64,000 nucleotides of DNA from Paracyclopina nana (lineage: Eukaryota > Arthropoda > Copepoda > Cyclopoida > Cyclopettidae), in NCBI GenBank assembly GCA_019096065.1, contig JAGUCH010000002.1, forward strand, positions 6,212,501-6,276,500. Reading direction: 5' to 3'. Both the position numbers and the translations under genes were made by a program. Under the pieces are notes generated by a model. The model was given only the letters and a program-made list of their open reading frames with translations, had not been told where the DNA came from and made no database searches. This document shows positions 42,801 through 55,200 of this stretch, in pieces; position 1 is the first letter of the stretch; every line of letters begins with the position of its first letter.

Positions 42801-43841
42801 TGTGCTTGATGTGCTCAAAAGTCAAATGGGAGCTGATGTGATAGAAGTGACAATTGGAACGTTTATCAATATTTTCAACAAGGACCAGCTCACTCAAACC
42901 ATCATCAATGAAGGCTCTGCAGGAATTCGAGTGGTGGAGAAGTTTTTGGGAATTCTACAGTTTGTGGTCAAAGAGTCGGACGTTTCATTTAGAAAGTTCA
43001 TTGACTCAACTTTGGCCCTTTGTCTGGATTACATTTATCCGTTGGTAGCCAATGTAATTATGCTGCTCTACTCAATTTTACCTCCTAACACTTTTTAAAG
43101 AGATTTGTTTGCAGAGACCCACGTCTGATATCAAGGCGCCATTATTTACAGTCCTAGGCAATGTTTTGCTTTACAATTGGAGGCATTTTTTCAAGTCGTC
43201 TGTCATGAGATCTCTTATTGGAGCAGCTTCACCTATGCCAAACACCGATCAGGTGCTCCATAAAGTGCATTTCATGGCAATTTTACATGCTTTTGGCCAA
43301 TCTTTCATGCAACCAGACATTGTCGTGTTCAAGCAGAACTTGGCTGCGCTTGAGGAACTCAACGAAAAGTGGAAACTTTACCAAAAGGTGTTCTCCCCAT
43401 AACTTGGTTGTATAGACCTACATTCTAACTTGTGCCATTTTTCAGCCTGTTTTCACAGAAACTTTGATTGGTCACTTTTTGACAGTGCTGATGCAAGTCC
43501 TGATGCACAAGACGCATGATTTGCTCAGGGAGGAAATAATTCTTGCCATTTTCCACATGGCCAGTGTGGACTTTAGTGCCTTTTACTCTAGGTTCTTGCC
43601 TGAATTCCTCATGAAAATGGAGGATCTGGACTCCAACCAGAGGGAAAAGTTGCAGATTACTTTCAAGGAGGATGTTGTAAGTGTTGCTACATGTTTAGAT
43701 CCCACAAGCTCCAACTTAAAGGCATATTTCCAGGACCTGCCCACATTCACTTCTAACTTGGCGAGGTTCATTGGTGATCTCAGATATTACAAGTTGTGCA
43801 ACGCAAGTTTGCCAGCTGGAAGTGTCAGTTTTTCCATGTGA
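39831..43841 (+). CDS. XPO6: Exportin-6
   Basis: Ten exons (39831-40079, 40136-40429, 40486-40878, 40937-41148, 41205-41640, 41693-42000, 42062-42549, 42611-43053, 43115-43387, 43446-43841) give 1163 residues; human XPO6 is about 1125. This importin-beta-family receptor exports actin-profilin from the nucleus with RanGTP. The N terminus, with LVDIAASDWPHFYPDFF-like (IVDIAASDWPHFYPDFF) and LNMLLITSEELATPRD, matches exportin-6. The rest is alpha-helical HEAT-like sequence, with an acidic loop DDEEFDDDEETEW and a Ser/Pro-rich insert near residue 215. ATG 39831 is chosen; the frame is open upstream without an earlier ATG. At 43677-43733 a 57 bp GT..AG segment could be removed without shifting frame. 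Confidence 0.9.
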
Positions 43842-44957
43842 TTAGTGCATTCCAATGAATACATATTTTACACACCAGCTAGTGTGCTCTACGCCTTGCT
43901 CTACGCTACATCAAGGAGGCCAGCCCTAAATTTACTTGCTCGATACATTCCATATAAAAATGCGCGAGCAGATTTTCTTAAGCTCTAACACTGCTTTAGT
44001 TCAGCGATTATCTGAGCCATTTCACCAAAAAAACCATAAGGGCAAAAGTAACTTCAATTTTTGGTTCATATTCAGGCTGTAATCATTAGAGAACAGCGCA
44101 AACAGCAATCAAAAGTGAGCCATTCTTGAAAGAAGAGTGAACTTTGAAGAGCACTCATGTCGTTGAATCCAGCTGATCAGAAAATGTCTAGTTTACTCTA
44201 GTTTGCAGAGAAAACGACAGAAGCTTGGTGGACTTTCTCAGGTCATCCTTACCTCATACCGTCATCGATCATCTGGCTAGGCATTTAAGGTACACCTATT
44301 TTTCCTTTCTTCATGCTCGAAAAAAGTCCTGTTCAAGATGATCTATAGTAATAAGGTGAGTTCTTGTCGCTGCTGTACTATAGCACACAGTCTGACTGAG
44401 CTGTGGTAGGCTTCAAGACAAAATTTAAATATAATTCTGTGGATTTCACTTCCAAAAATTTCCATAACCTGCCTTAAATTATCAAAAAGTGCCCAAATTG
44501 CATACTTTTTTAAAAAATACAGAACTTATCTAGGAGCTCTTTTGAAGACGCGTGAGATTAGCCCGCTTGCTTCCATGACTGACACATCACTTAAGCTCAC
44601 GCGCTATGTAGTAAGAACTACTAGCGCCACCTAGGCTAAGACAAACAGATTTGGTGATTTTAGCATGCAAAACTTGCGTCAAGAACTCACTTACGAGACC
44701 CCCCTGGTCCTGTTACTATTTTATGCACTGAAGTGGGTCCACTTTACTCAGCTAGTTATCCAACAATATCCAGTTTTTGCTGCGCATATTTTTTTGGCAG
44801 GAATTACGAATTAGCAAAGGCTCGCACGCATGGTCAAACGTCAATTTTTGTAAAAAGTCATTAATTACTGCATTTGGACTTCAATTTTGTTGATTTGGCT
44901 GATAATGGATAGACCGTTATCAGACTATTTCAATCGTGTTTCTAATGTTTCAGAAAG
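43842..44957 (+). other. Intergenic, 1.1 kb
   Basis: I find no gene. The strand upstream of the PDK start is AT-rich. A frame that opens at 44887 overlaps the PDK start in another phase and is a shadow. Confidence 0.35.
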
Positions 44958-46506
44958 ATGGCATTTCTGGGCCAGAAATGGACGCTCAGGCCCAAGTTAC
45001 TTAGAAATGCAAGATACCTCTTCAGCAGATCTGGGCCTTTCATGGGGAAGTCCCGCGAAATCGGTACAGATGACCGGGTCAAATACCTTGCTGCATTAGA
45101 GAAATATTCAATCTACCAACCTACCCCAGTCTCCATTCAGCATTTCATTGACTTCGGAAAGAGTGCCAATGCAGAATCGTCATTCAGCTTTCTGCGCCAT
45201 GAATTGCCAGTTAGGCTAGCAAATATCATGAAAGAATTGCAATTGTTGCCTCGTCAACTCCACGAAACAAATTCCTGTCGAGTAAGCTAGACTTGTAATT
45301 GTGGCCCTATTCTTAATGTTGATTCTTGTAGATAGTTGTTGACGACTACGCACAGAGCTTTTGTGATGTCATGGCTTTCGAGAAAAGCAACCCAAAAGAC
45401 GGAAGAGTCATTACCAATTTTGCTGAAAGTCTTGTAAAAATACGAGATCGCCATACCAATACTGTCATCATGATGGCCGAAGCTGTCATGGAGTTGAAGC
45501 AAAATGCTATGAAGAGTGGTGGCAAAAACGGCACGAAGCAGCCTAGATATATGGAGAATATTCAGTACTTCCTGGATAGGCTGTACACATCTAGAATATC
45601 AACAAGGATGCTGATCAATCAGCACACGGCACTTTTCACATCTCGGATGGTACATAAAATAATATATTTTTATTTCTTTGAAATTGAGTTAAATCAGCTG
45701 CTGCAAATTTAGAACCATGAGGAACCCAAGGCTTTGGATGGGAGTGACACAATGGTAGGGTCCATTGACACAAATTGTGAAATTCTGCCCATTGTTGAAA
45801 GTGCATACAGGGCTGCAAGGGACATATGTGAATATCACTTTATGACAGCGCCAGAGTTAGACTTCAAGCCAGTCAATGGTGTAAAAGGCGATAATTCGCC
45901 TGCTGAAAAGATCTCCTTCGTTTATGTCCCATCACATCTGTACCACATATTGTTTGAGCTTATCAAAAACTCTATGAGGGCCACAATTGAGCGGCACGGG
46001 GACTACACTGTCAATCTGCCTCCGATAAAAAGTATAGTAATTTTACAAGTTATGCTGAATCACATTACTAGTCCAATTTTTATAATTAAGTTAGGGCAAT
46101 CAAAGGTAATGAAGATGTGACAATCCGTGTGAGTGATCAAGGCGGAGGTATTCCACGGAGACTGACTGACACTCTCTTTGAATACTTGTACACTACTGCT
46201 CCAACCCCAGCTTTGACCTCCTCCTGTGAAGTTCCAACTGGAACGATGGGACAACCAGCTCCCATAGCTGGACATGGCTATGGGCTTCCCTTGTCAAGGC
46301 TATATGCTAGATACTTTAATGGGGACCTAACCTTATCATCAATTGAGGGATATGGTACCGAAGTTTTTGTGTACCTTCAAGCTTTGGAGAGTGAGGCAAA
46401 AGAAAGGCTTCCTGTATATAACGAAACTGGATCAAAGAAAATTTATGAAGCTAAGTTGGCTGCTTCAGACTGGACTGCGTCAAAAACTGACATTTTAAGT
46501 CGCTAG
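44958..46506 (+). CDS. PDK: Pyruvate dehydrogenase (acetyl-transferring) kinase, mitochondrial
   Basis: Four exons (44958-45281, 45332-45649, 45713-46031, 46091-46506) give 458 residues; human PDKs are about 410-436. The enzyme phosphorylates and inactivates the E1 subunit of pyruvate dehydrogenase. The N terminus (MAFLGQKWTLRPKLLRNARY) is a presequence. Landmarks: LRHELPVRLANIMKE, YFLDRLYTSRISTRMLINQH, VPSHLYHILFELIKNSMRAT (N box with the key Asn), VSDQGGGIP (G1), GHGYGLPLSRLYARYF (G2) and EGYGTEVFVYL. The choice of PDK over BCKDK rests on these motifs and on SIDTNC. The join 46031/46091 was chosen because it restores the family's exact spacing between LPPIK and the G1 box. Confidence 0.95.
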
Positions 46507-46909
46507 CAGTGCATTTAAAATGTTACCAAGATAGTAGGATTTTGTCAGACAAGAGAGAAGACTTTGTATTTTTCCTCAAGTTCCTTAAAAAATTATTTCC
46601 TATTTTTTTATGTTATGCATGCACTGGCTTAAAAGGCTTACCAGTTCCTGATGGTCAGGAATCTGCGAGTACAAATAAACCCAAACGTACACTAAGCACC
46701 AAAAATTACGCTATGTTCGCTTATTGCAATGAAAATGAAAATTAAGACATCCAGATCGGACGTGTGCAAAGAATCTGGTTGCCAGATGCGAAAAATCTCA
46801 AATGCTTACAGGCACTCCGAGCATATTTCAAGCTCGCTCGTGAAGTCGCGCTCAATAGTCAATGCGCAACTCGGGTGCTCAGCTCAAGCTTCTTGTACTT
46901 GTAGTGTGG

Positions 46910-47351
46910 ACTCAGGGTGACCAGAAAATTTGGGCGGGTTGTAGCCAGATTTCTCCCTAAAATAGCCATATTTGGCTATCTCAGAAAAAAGACTCAAAAT
47001 CGGCACAAATTGCCAAAAAATAGCCACATTTTTAGGAATTTTCATGATAATAATAATTATTAGGAAAATTCAATTCAATTTTTGGGATTACTGTTGCTAA
47101 TATCAAGAATGAAATAATGATTTTCTTCTTTTTCGGTGGCAAAAGATAAAAAAGTCCGCCACTTTTGCAAGAAATTTTTTTTTCTAACTTTTAGTGCAGA
47201 TTTTCAAGCGTTTATTATGTAAAAATATCAAATTTTCGGGCTTTTCAAAAATAGCCACAAATGGCAATGGCTATTCGGCCCAAATTTCCGTAGCCATACA
47301 TGGATCAAAAATAGCCACTTTGGCTATAAATAGCCGTATCTGGTCACCCCG
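46910..47351. mobile_element. hAT-like MITE with TAGCCA-rich interior
   Basis: The 442 bp element has ends CAGGGTGACCAGA and TCTGGTCACCCCG. Inside, AATAGCCA and TGGCTAT recur in inverted pairs. The 7-mer AGTGTGG flanks both sides (46903-46909 and 47352-47358), consistent with a target-site duplication allowing one or two extra terminal bases. hAT elements make 8-bp duplications and often begin CAG, which is the basis for the class. No ORF; it lies 360 bp upstream of Sec31. Confidence 0.7.
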
Positions 47352-47708
47352 AGTGTGGTAAGTGTATAGTGCCCTGAAACGTCACTTTGGCGACGTGGAA
47401 TGACTGTTCACATGATGCCTCGCTACCTACTAAACTTTGCCTCAGTTCATACCTAACTTCAAGTGGGCCAGAGCGTGCTACTAAAAGCAGCAGACATTGC
47501 ATGTAGCAGCCGCAATTTCCAACTTACAACACGATTTTTTCCGGTGAAAAGGTTTAAGGTGCGTTGATGTTAATTTCTTGTTAACTACGAGCAGACCAAT
47601 CTTCTCATCTACTTGCCCAGCCGTTTTCGCGAAATTTCTAAGCGTTGTTGATATAATTGTTTTCAGGCCGGCTAATACTTGGACGTTGGATTAGTCAATC
47701 CTACAGCC

Positions 47709-50700
47709 ATGAAAATCAAGGAAGTCGAAGTGACTGCCAATGTGGCATGGTCACCAAAGGAGCAGTACCCAATTTTGTTGGCAGCAGGTACTGCTGCTCA
47801 ACAGTTGGACGCCTCGTTTGACACCACTTCCTCACTGGATGTGTTCAGCCTCAACTTAAACGAGGGAGGCCTTGAAATGCCCAAAGTTGCAAGTCTGCCT
47901 GTTGAGAGCCGCTTCCATAGCCTCGTCTGGGGTTCTTTTGCAAACAATGGCGTAATCGTCGGAGGTCTTGATAGGGGCTTAATCCAAGTCTACGATGCTT
48001 CCAAGCTGCTGAAGAATGCTGAAAACCCTTTGACGTTTAGTAAAGACAAGCATTCCGGACCTGTGAACTCCCTCGATCTGAACCCGTTCCAGTCCAACTT
48101 GTTGGCCTCAGGCGCTTCAGAGTCAGAGATTTTCATCTGGGATTTGAACAAACCGGCTGTGCCTATGACCCCCGGAACTAAATCGCAACCTTTTGAGGAA
48201 GTACGTGGCCTCGCCTGGAACCGGCAGGTTCAGCACATTTTGGCCTCAACATTTCCCTCAAAATGTGTAGTATGGGACTTGCGGAAGAATGAGCCTATCA
48301 TCAAGGTTAGCGACTCGACGTCTGGCGTGCGAATGAGGTGCAAATCCGTGGCATGGCATCCTGAAGTCGCTACTCAGCTTTGTCTGGCATCTGAGGATGA
48401 TCACTCGCCTGTAATTCAAATATGGGACCTCAGACTTGCTTCTAGTCCTCTCAAGACGCTCGAAGGCCACTCTAAGGGAGTTCTGAGCGTTGCTTGGTGC
48501 CAGCAAGATTCGGATTTACTCATGTCTTGTGGCAAGGATAATAAAGTTCTATGCTGGAATCCCAACTCGAACAACGAAGAAATCCTCTGTGAGTTGGCTT
48601 ATTCGAGTCAGTGGAGTTTCAACGTGGCGTGGTGTCCTAGGAATCCTGCTCTAATAGCAGCCTCAAGCTTTGACAGTCGCGTCTCCATACACTCACTGAT
48701 GGGAGGTCAAGAGCAAGAAGAGCCTACTACTTCTAGCATCGCAGATTCCTTCCCCGGCATGGAGAATATGACTCCAGTGGCTCCAACGAGCAAACCCAGA
48801 GTCCAGGCGGTTCATCTAAAACAGCCTCCTAAATGGCTTAGAAGACCATGTGGAGCTAACTTCGGCTTTGGTGGCAAACTAGTCACTTTTGAAGCCTCAC
48901 CTAAGCAGCCTAATGAGCCTCAGAAGTCTTTGGTTCGCTTGGGATCAGTGGTGACTGAGCAAAAGCTAGTGCAACGATCTATGAGGCTGGAGACCTCAAT
49001 TCAATCTGGCAACATGCATGAGTTTTGCGAGATGAAAGTCAACGATTGCTCTGAAGGTGATGAAGAAGTGTGGCAATTTATCAAGGCTAATTTTGATGCC
49101 GACCCAAGGATTGCATTTTTGAGCCTCTTGAAGTATGAGCCTGAAACAACTAAAAGAAAGGTAACTCAAAAGAAATATTTCATAAAATGCATGCTGATGA
49201 TTAATTTTTTTTTAGATATCAGAACAAACTGGGACCAAACCAGCCAATGCTCATCTCCATGAGCAGGACTTCCAGGTCAGTGATCGTATTGATGCCATCA
49301 CGGATGACTTTGGTGGCCTCAATGCGAGCGATGACACTTTCGAAGCCATAGCTGCTCAGTCGGAGGCTACAGCTAAACTGAATAAGCCCTTTGATATTTG
49401 TACGGATGACTCGGGATCAGGGTATCTTTCGAAAGCTCTTTTAACTGGAAACATCGAATTAGCCGTGGAGCTTTGCTTGGAGCAAAACCGAATGGCTGAT
49501 GCCATTATTTTGGCCATGCAAGGAGGAGAATCCCTTCTCAAGCATGCTCAAGCTAAGTAAGTCTGATTTGGTAACTGTGTACTTGCGTAATTACATTTAC
49601 TTTTCTCTTGTAAGGTATTTTGAAAAGAGTGGTTCTAAAGAGATACCACTCATTAGAGCTGTCGTCAGTGGAGATTGGGATCATTTAGTGTCATGCATCG
49701 ACATCCAAAAGAATTGGAAAGAAGCTCTGGTAGCAGCTTTGACCTATGCCGATCAAGACCATGTAGACGCTCTCTGTTCCAAATTGGGAATCCGTCTTTG
49801 TGGGGAGGCCAATATGAAGCATGAAGCCCTTATTTGCTTCATTTGCGCTAGAAATTTAGACCAAGTGGTCTCCTGCTGGATGGATACGAGAAAGGAGGAT
49901 CAAGGGCCAGAGGCTTTGCAGGATCTCGTTGAGGTTGTCATGACCTTGAAGTCAGCAGCTGAGCGTCTGTCAGGAGGCCAAGCTGTGGAAATTAGCACTG
50001 GGCCCTTGTCAGCTCAGCTGACCAAATATGCCTCGATCTTATGCGCTCAAGGAGCGTTGACAGCAGCATTAAGCTATCTAGGCCAGTCCACTGAAGAATC
50101 CATTGCTCAACTGCGTGAGCGGCTTCATGGGGCTCTCGGTAGCCAATTGCAGCAGCAGCAGCCTCAGCCTCAGCATACAAACTTGATTAGAACGACATCA
50201 AATAACCAGCAATGCCAGAGAACGTCTTGGAATAGTGGAGGTAAATTCTTACTTTTCTTCTTTGATATACTATTTGGAAACTGTTATTGTTGCGTGTCCA
50301 TTTTAGGTACTGGCATCCATAATCCTGCCATGGAAGACATATTTCAGCCACCCCCGGTGCCCCATTTCGATCAGGGTGGAATCACTCAAAGAAGGGGTTC
50401 GAGGCCACCTGTTGATTCTTATGACCCATATGCTTCTGCCAGGAGAACCTCTACTGAGAGGATGCCGCAAGCATTTCCTACCCAGCCGCAGCAGCCTGTG
50501 AACATCTTCACTCCAGATTATTCAACGAGTTATGGAATGACGAGTGGCGTTGCACCCCCTAGCATGTCGTCGCAAGCCCCTCCACCCTCATCTGGTAATA
50601 TATTTAGCTGACTATCGATCATGTTTTTATCTTGTAAACATTCTGACGTCGTTTTCAAGCTGCTTTTCCAAGGGATCGGACCATGTCTGAGTCATCCAAT

Positions 50701-51716
50701 CACTCTTTTGGTAACTTAAAAATATTTTTTATTCATTGGTGATGGTGACATTTTTGGTGATAGCGAACATTTCAATTTTTACATTGTTTCTTATTGATTC
50801 TTCTTATCGTATCATGTCCCTAACTGCATCAACTTTCATTTTTAGTTTACGACCAATACGCTCCACCTGTTTCGAGCGGACCCGGATGGAATGATCCTCC
50901 CCCTGCAGCATTGTCCTTGGCAAGAACGAAGGCCGCTGCCAAAACTTCGACCGTCTCAGCTATCACTAGCCCCATTACCCAACCATTGACAATGGATCCA
51001 TCCTATGAGCAGCAATTCAACCAACCTCCCACCATGAACTATAACTATCAGCAGCCGCAGCAACCTTCATACATGGAGCCTCAGCCACCTGCAAACTTAA
51101 TGCATCACAACTCTTTTGGTCAGTACCAACAAGAGCAAACTTATGCGCCTCCTCCTCCCGTTCAACAGCCTCCACAAGTTCAACAGCCCCCGACACCCGA
51201 GCCACCGCAGCCCATTCAAAAGGGTCCCATCCCGGCTGAGCATCAGGTCCTCAAAGATGTTTTTGATGGGCTCAAAGACAGGTGTTTGTCTGCTGCTAAT
51301 CATCCTGTAAGTTTTTATCCATCCAAGAGTGCTTTGAGAGTGCTATAAAAGTGTTGTCTTTTCAGCAAATCAAGAGGAAGCTGGCCGATGTTGCCAAAAA
51401 GTTGGATGTTCTGTATGATAAACTTCGTGATAACGCGGTAAGTCAAAAATATTTTGCTCATTTTTGCGGTTTCTTCGGAACAGGCTGATTTTTGAAGCGT
51501 GGACTTTTGCAATTGCAGTTACCGGCAACAACTACAGCGGGGCTGCACCAGATGGTCCAATATATTTGGGCGTATGATTACAACTCGTGCATCCAAGTGA
51601 TCAACCAAATGGTTTCCGGTGGTTCTTTTGCCCTTTTGGCTGAATTTTTACCAGGAGTCAAAGTTTTGATTCAAGTCGCTGGTCAATTGGGAGTCTATAT
51701 TGAGAAACACCACTGA
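47709..51716 (+). CDS. SEC31: COPII outer-coat protein Sec31
   Basis: Eight exons (47709-49160, 49216-49556, 49615-50240, 50307-50594, 50660-50710, 50846-51306, 51366-51437, 51519-51716) give 1162 residues; human SEC31A is 1220. With Sec13 it forms the outer cage of ER exit vesicles. The start MKIKEVEVTANVAWSPK is the conserved Sec31 N terminus; the frame is open upstream but has no ATG, and a 5' UTR acceptor (GTTTTCAG) lies at about 47667. A seven-blade WD40 propeller fills about 1-345. The ancestral coatomer helical solenoid follows (about 480-810, GNIELAVELCLEQNRMADAI). A long Pro/Gln-rich region and the conserved C-terminal helical domain (KLADVAKKLDVLYDKLRDN) complete it. Confidence 0.95.
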
Positions 51717-51756
51717 TCCAAAACTATTTTATCTGTTTTCAACGAAATTAAAATGA

Positions 51757-52026
51757 TTATGCCACAATTTTCTTGGCCCATGGCGTGTACTTCACCATTG
51801 CAAATCCCATGACTAGTCCCATTGAAGCTCCCGCGCAAAAAGCGACAAATCGAGGGTCTTGAATGAAGGCAGCGACGTCTTGAAAAATCGTAGGCATCTC
51901 GCTCCCAACTTTGTTCACTGCCTCGGGGACTGCTTCTGGAACAGATTCAGAGACCTTTTCAGCCAAGTTTGAGGCCAGGCTTGAAGCCTTTTGAAAGAAA
52001 TTTGTTTCCTCATTCGGATCGGACAT
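51757..52026 (-). CDS. Small single-pass membrane protein, family unknown
   Basis: A single exon encodes 89 residues from ATG 52026 (MSDPNEETNFFQKASSLAS); a farther in-frame ATG at 52068 would add 14 residues. The N-terminal half is an amphipathic helix with a short VPEAVPEAV duplication. Residues about 62-80 are hydrophobic with small residues (FCAGASMGLVMGFAMV), followed by a positive C terminus, so it looks tail-anchored. No family recognised. Its stop lies 40 bp from the Sec31 stop, in tail-to-tail arrangement, and the ATTAAA signal of Sec31 (51747-51752) falls within this gap. Confidence 0.6.
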   Translation of the reverse strand: MSDPNEETNFFQKASSLASNLAEKVSESVPEAVPEAVNKVGSEMPTIFQDVAAFIQDPRFVAFCAGASMGLVMGFAMVKYTPWAKKIVA

Positions 52027-52245
52027 TATGAATTTTATCCTATCGTTATTTGACGAGAAAATCAGCATCTACAAATTAGGTAATCTTGTTAACTTTTAAT
52101 TTTTCGCGTAAAAGTGAGAGTTTATTCATTATCAGGTTGAAGTAGTATATTAATTGAGCAAGGCCATTTCATTGAAGAGTAAGTTATGGCTTGTTGTATA
52201 AAGCATCACAGTCTATTGAAAAGTAAGTGTAGCTTGTCAACTTGC

Positions 52246-55200
52246 TCATACTTTCTCCGTTTCTTCTATTGCTACTTCATTCACATGGCCTTTTGTTTGG
52301 TCACGGCCTGCATGATCACACATTTTGTCGGTAGGAGAGTTTGGACCTATTAGGCTCAAAATAACTGGTAGGAAAACGAGCCCATGAAATAGGCCAAAGA
52401 GTACGATCATGGCGAACATCTGAAAAAAGCCCAAATAGTTTTCCTAATATGAGTCATAAGCGGCATAGAAAGTAATTACCTCAAAAAATGTCACAAACAC
52501 AAACGAATCGCTGGCTCCCAGCATAGCAAATGCCAGAAACGTGCTTACGCCTCCATTCAAAACAGCAGTTCCGATTTCACTGTTAGAAAAACTTGTTTTA
52601 AAAGGCCCTTTGCTTCTCTGTAATTTTAAAGCCTGTCTTACCCTAGAGTAAGCCGCATTTTTTCAACACGACTGCCCGTTGTAAGGCACGCAAATATGAC
52701 ACCAACGTGAGCAGAGTAATCAAGGGCCAGGCCAACGCACAAAATCAAAGTGATAGATGTGGCAATTTCGATTGTCAGTCCCAAATAATAGGCGAAGCCA
52801 CACACATTCATGACTGATAAAACCACACACACAAAAACCATGATGCTGATCTAGAAAAAAGTGCAAAAGAGGGTGAACAGAAAGATATGGAGTAATTTGT
52901 TGGAAAGCCAATTAATGCACGCAGCACTCTAGTTCATATTTACTTAAGTTATCGAATTCATGAAGTCATTCCATAATGTTATAAAAGAAAACGGCCAGTA
53001 AATGTGGAAAATGATCAGGTAAACTAGTATGCTGTCCACGTTCAACGTTAGGTAAAGGGTTGGCTAGAGGATCATTTTTTTCTCAAAGGAAACAGCAAAA
53101 GGCTGCACGAGTGCTAATATTGAATTCTTACCTGGATATTGACAATGAGTAAAATTGACACCACAGCAATGGTACCAAAGGTGATGCTCAAGTTCCGAAT
53201 CAGCTCCTCGGAAATAATATCATTGGCCTCCCATTGAAAATATATGACACTGTACGGCAAGGGACTTTCCAGGAAATTGACAGACGTGGCATTGGACTGG
53301 TTAAACCGAATGTCACTTAGGCTTCTCCTCAGCTCATTCATCGCTAGCGTTTTCATAGCTGTGCTGTTCAGATGACTGTGCTGAAATCTAGCCCTTGACG
53401 CGGTGATTTCAAAGTTGCCATCTATGTACACGTCCATCGCTTCCTCTTCTGACAGATCTTCTAGCGTGATATTAAACCTCATGTCATGACCGTAAAATGG
53501 GTGCTCTTTCAAAAACAGCAATAGTTTCCTTTTAAAGCCCAGTTCTGCAAGAGAAAAGAGGCATTATTATTGCGAACGTTCTATTTCAAGAATCAGTAAA
53601 AAAGGAGGTCTCACGCACGCGAGCGTTATCAGAAAAATGAACGCGGAGGAAGTTGGTGATCTAATTATTTCCTGAATATCCAGCCGGAAAATGCTATTTG
53701 CGAATTTTATCCTTCTTACCATCATTGCAAGACAACTCGGCTGACCAGTCGAAGTAATCTATGCAGAAACTTTTAGTTTTGGGCCCGCAGCACTCGTCGT
53801 GGAACTTGGAAAACCAAAATTCCACAGAGTCTTCTTTGATGTAGTCATTATTGGCGAGGACCGAGCCGATCTGGATCATTTCGTCCGTGTAAAGCCAGTA
53901 AGGAAGTCCGCCTGTAAATCAGCTTTGAAATGCATTGCATTTTGTAAAGCATAATTGAAGCATGCCTACCAACGTATACTTCCACCCTTTCTCCACTTTC
54001 AGGAAAAGTATTCGTCATCGTATTGAAATATTTGGCCTGGTAGCTCTTTTGGTCCAAATACTTGATGGAGTCATAGTTGAGTTCGATGTGGTACACACCA
54101 TAGGCGCCAAGCGCAGCCAATGCTAGCGTCAAGAGAATGACCAAAACCTAATTCAGATATGGAGATCATTGCAATTGTGTGCCAAACGTTTGTGTCAATT
54201 TCCTCTTACTTGCACAGCTGGTTTGGCGAGAAATGGGCCGTACATGTTTTCAAAGAAATTCTTCCCCAGTTCTTTGGTGCTGCACGCAATGGGCTTCCAG
54301 TCCTCGGGCTTAGGCGCGATGCAGTTGCAGTTTATCACTTTTCGCGCATCAATTCTCCTCTCATCGAGGGTCAAACACCTGAAATCATTTTCAGTGATAA
54401 AACCATTCGCAGTGACAAATTCAAAAACTACTCTAGGCAATGTTACTTTTTCTGCTCCATTTGCTCTTCAAATGTGCACGCAAATATATAATGCATAAGC
54501 TAATTTGCAGTTCCTTTTGGAATGAAATCATGGTTGACTTACCCGACAAAAAAGGTGATGGCAAAAATGTAAAGAAATAGCACTCCCATCGCCGCAAAGA
54601 GGCAAAACGCTCTTAAAATTGGCATGCTCTGAAATTGAAATTTATTGCAGGGTATGAACGTTTAAAGCTGTCAAACATTACCGTGCTTGATCCAATAAGG
54701 AAAGCAGCCATGTCAGTGACGGAGGTAACAGTGATGGAAACTCCCGCATGCTCCATTGCCTTGCCAATTCTGTGATGCACAGGTCTCGCTTTGTCCTCCT
54801 TAGAAAGATTGTCCAGTGCTTGCACTATCACATACATGTCATCGACGCCGATTCCGAGCAGCAAAAAAGGGATAACTGGGTGCATGTCGGCAAAGAAAAT
54901 TCCCCAGTAGAAGCAGAAGCCAAACGAGGCTCCCAACGACAAGCCGACCACCAAAATGCCCATGAATGACAGAAACACCTATAATATGCGCAGAACTTTT
55001 AAAACTACGATTTCAGCAATGAGCATACAATTTACATACTCTTTGCTCCAAAGAATTCCACCTGCCCAAAGTGAAAGCAATGTACACAAAAATGAGGATG
55101 AAGCCTCCAAACATCACTTGCATGTTGCTGTTCACTGTGTCGTCCAAGCCGTCCTCAACGCTAGAATATCGCGACAGGATAATGGCCATGTTCAACTGAA

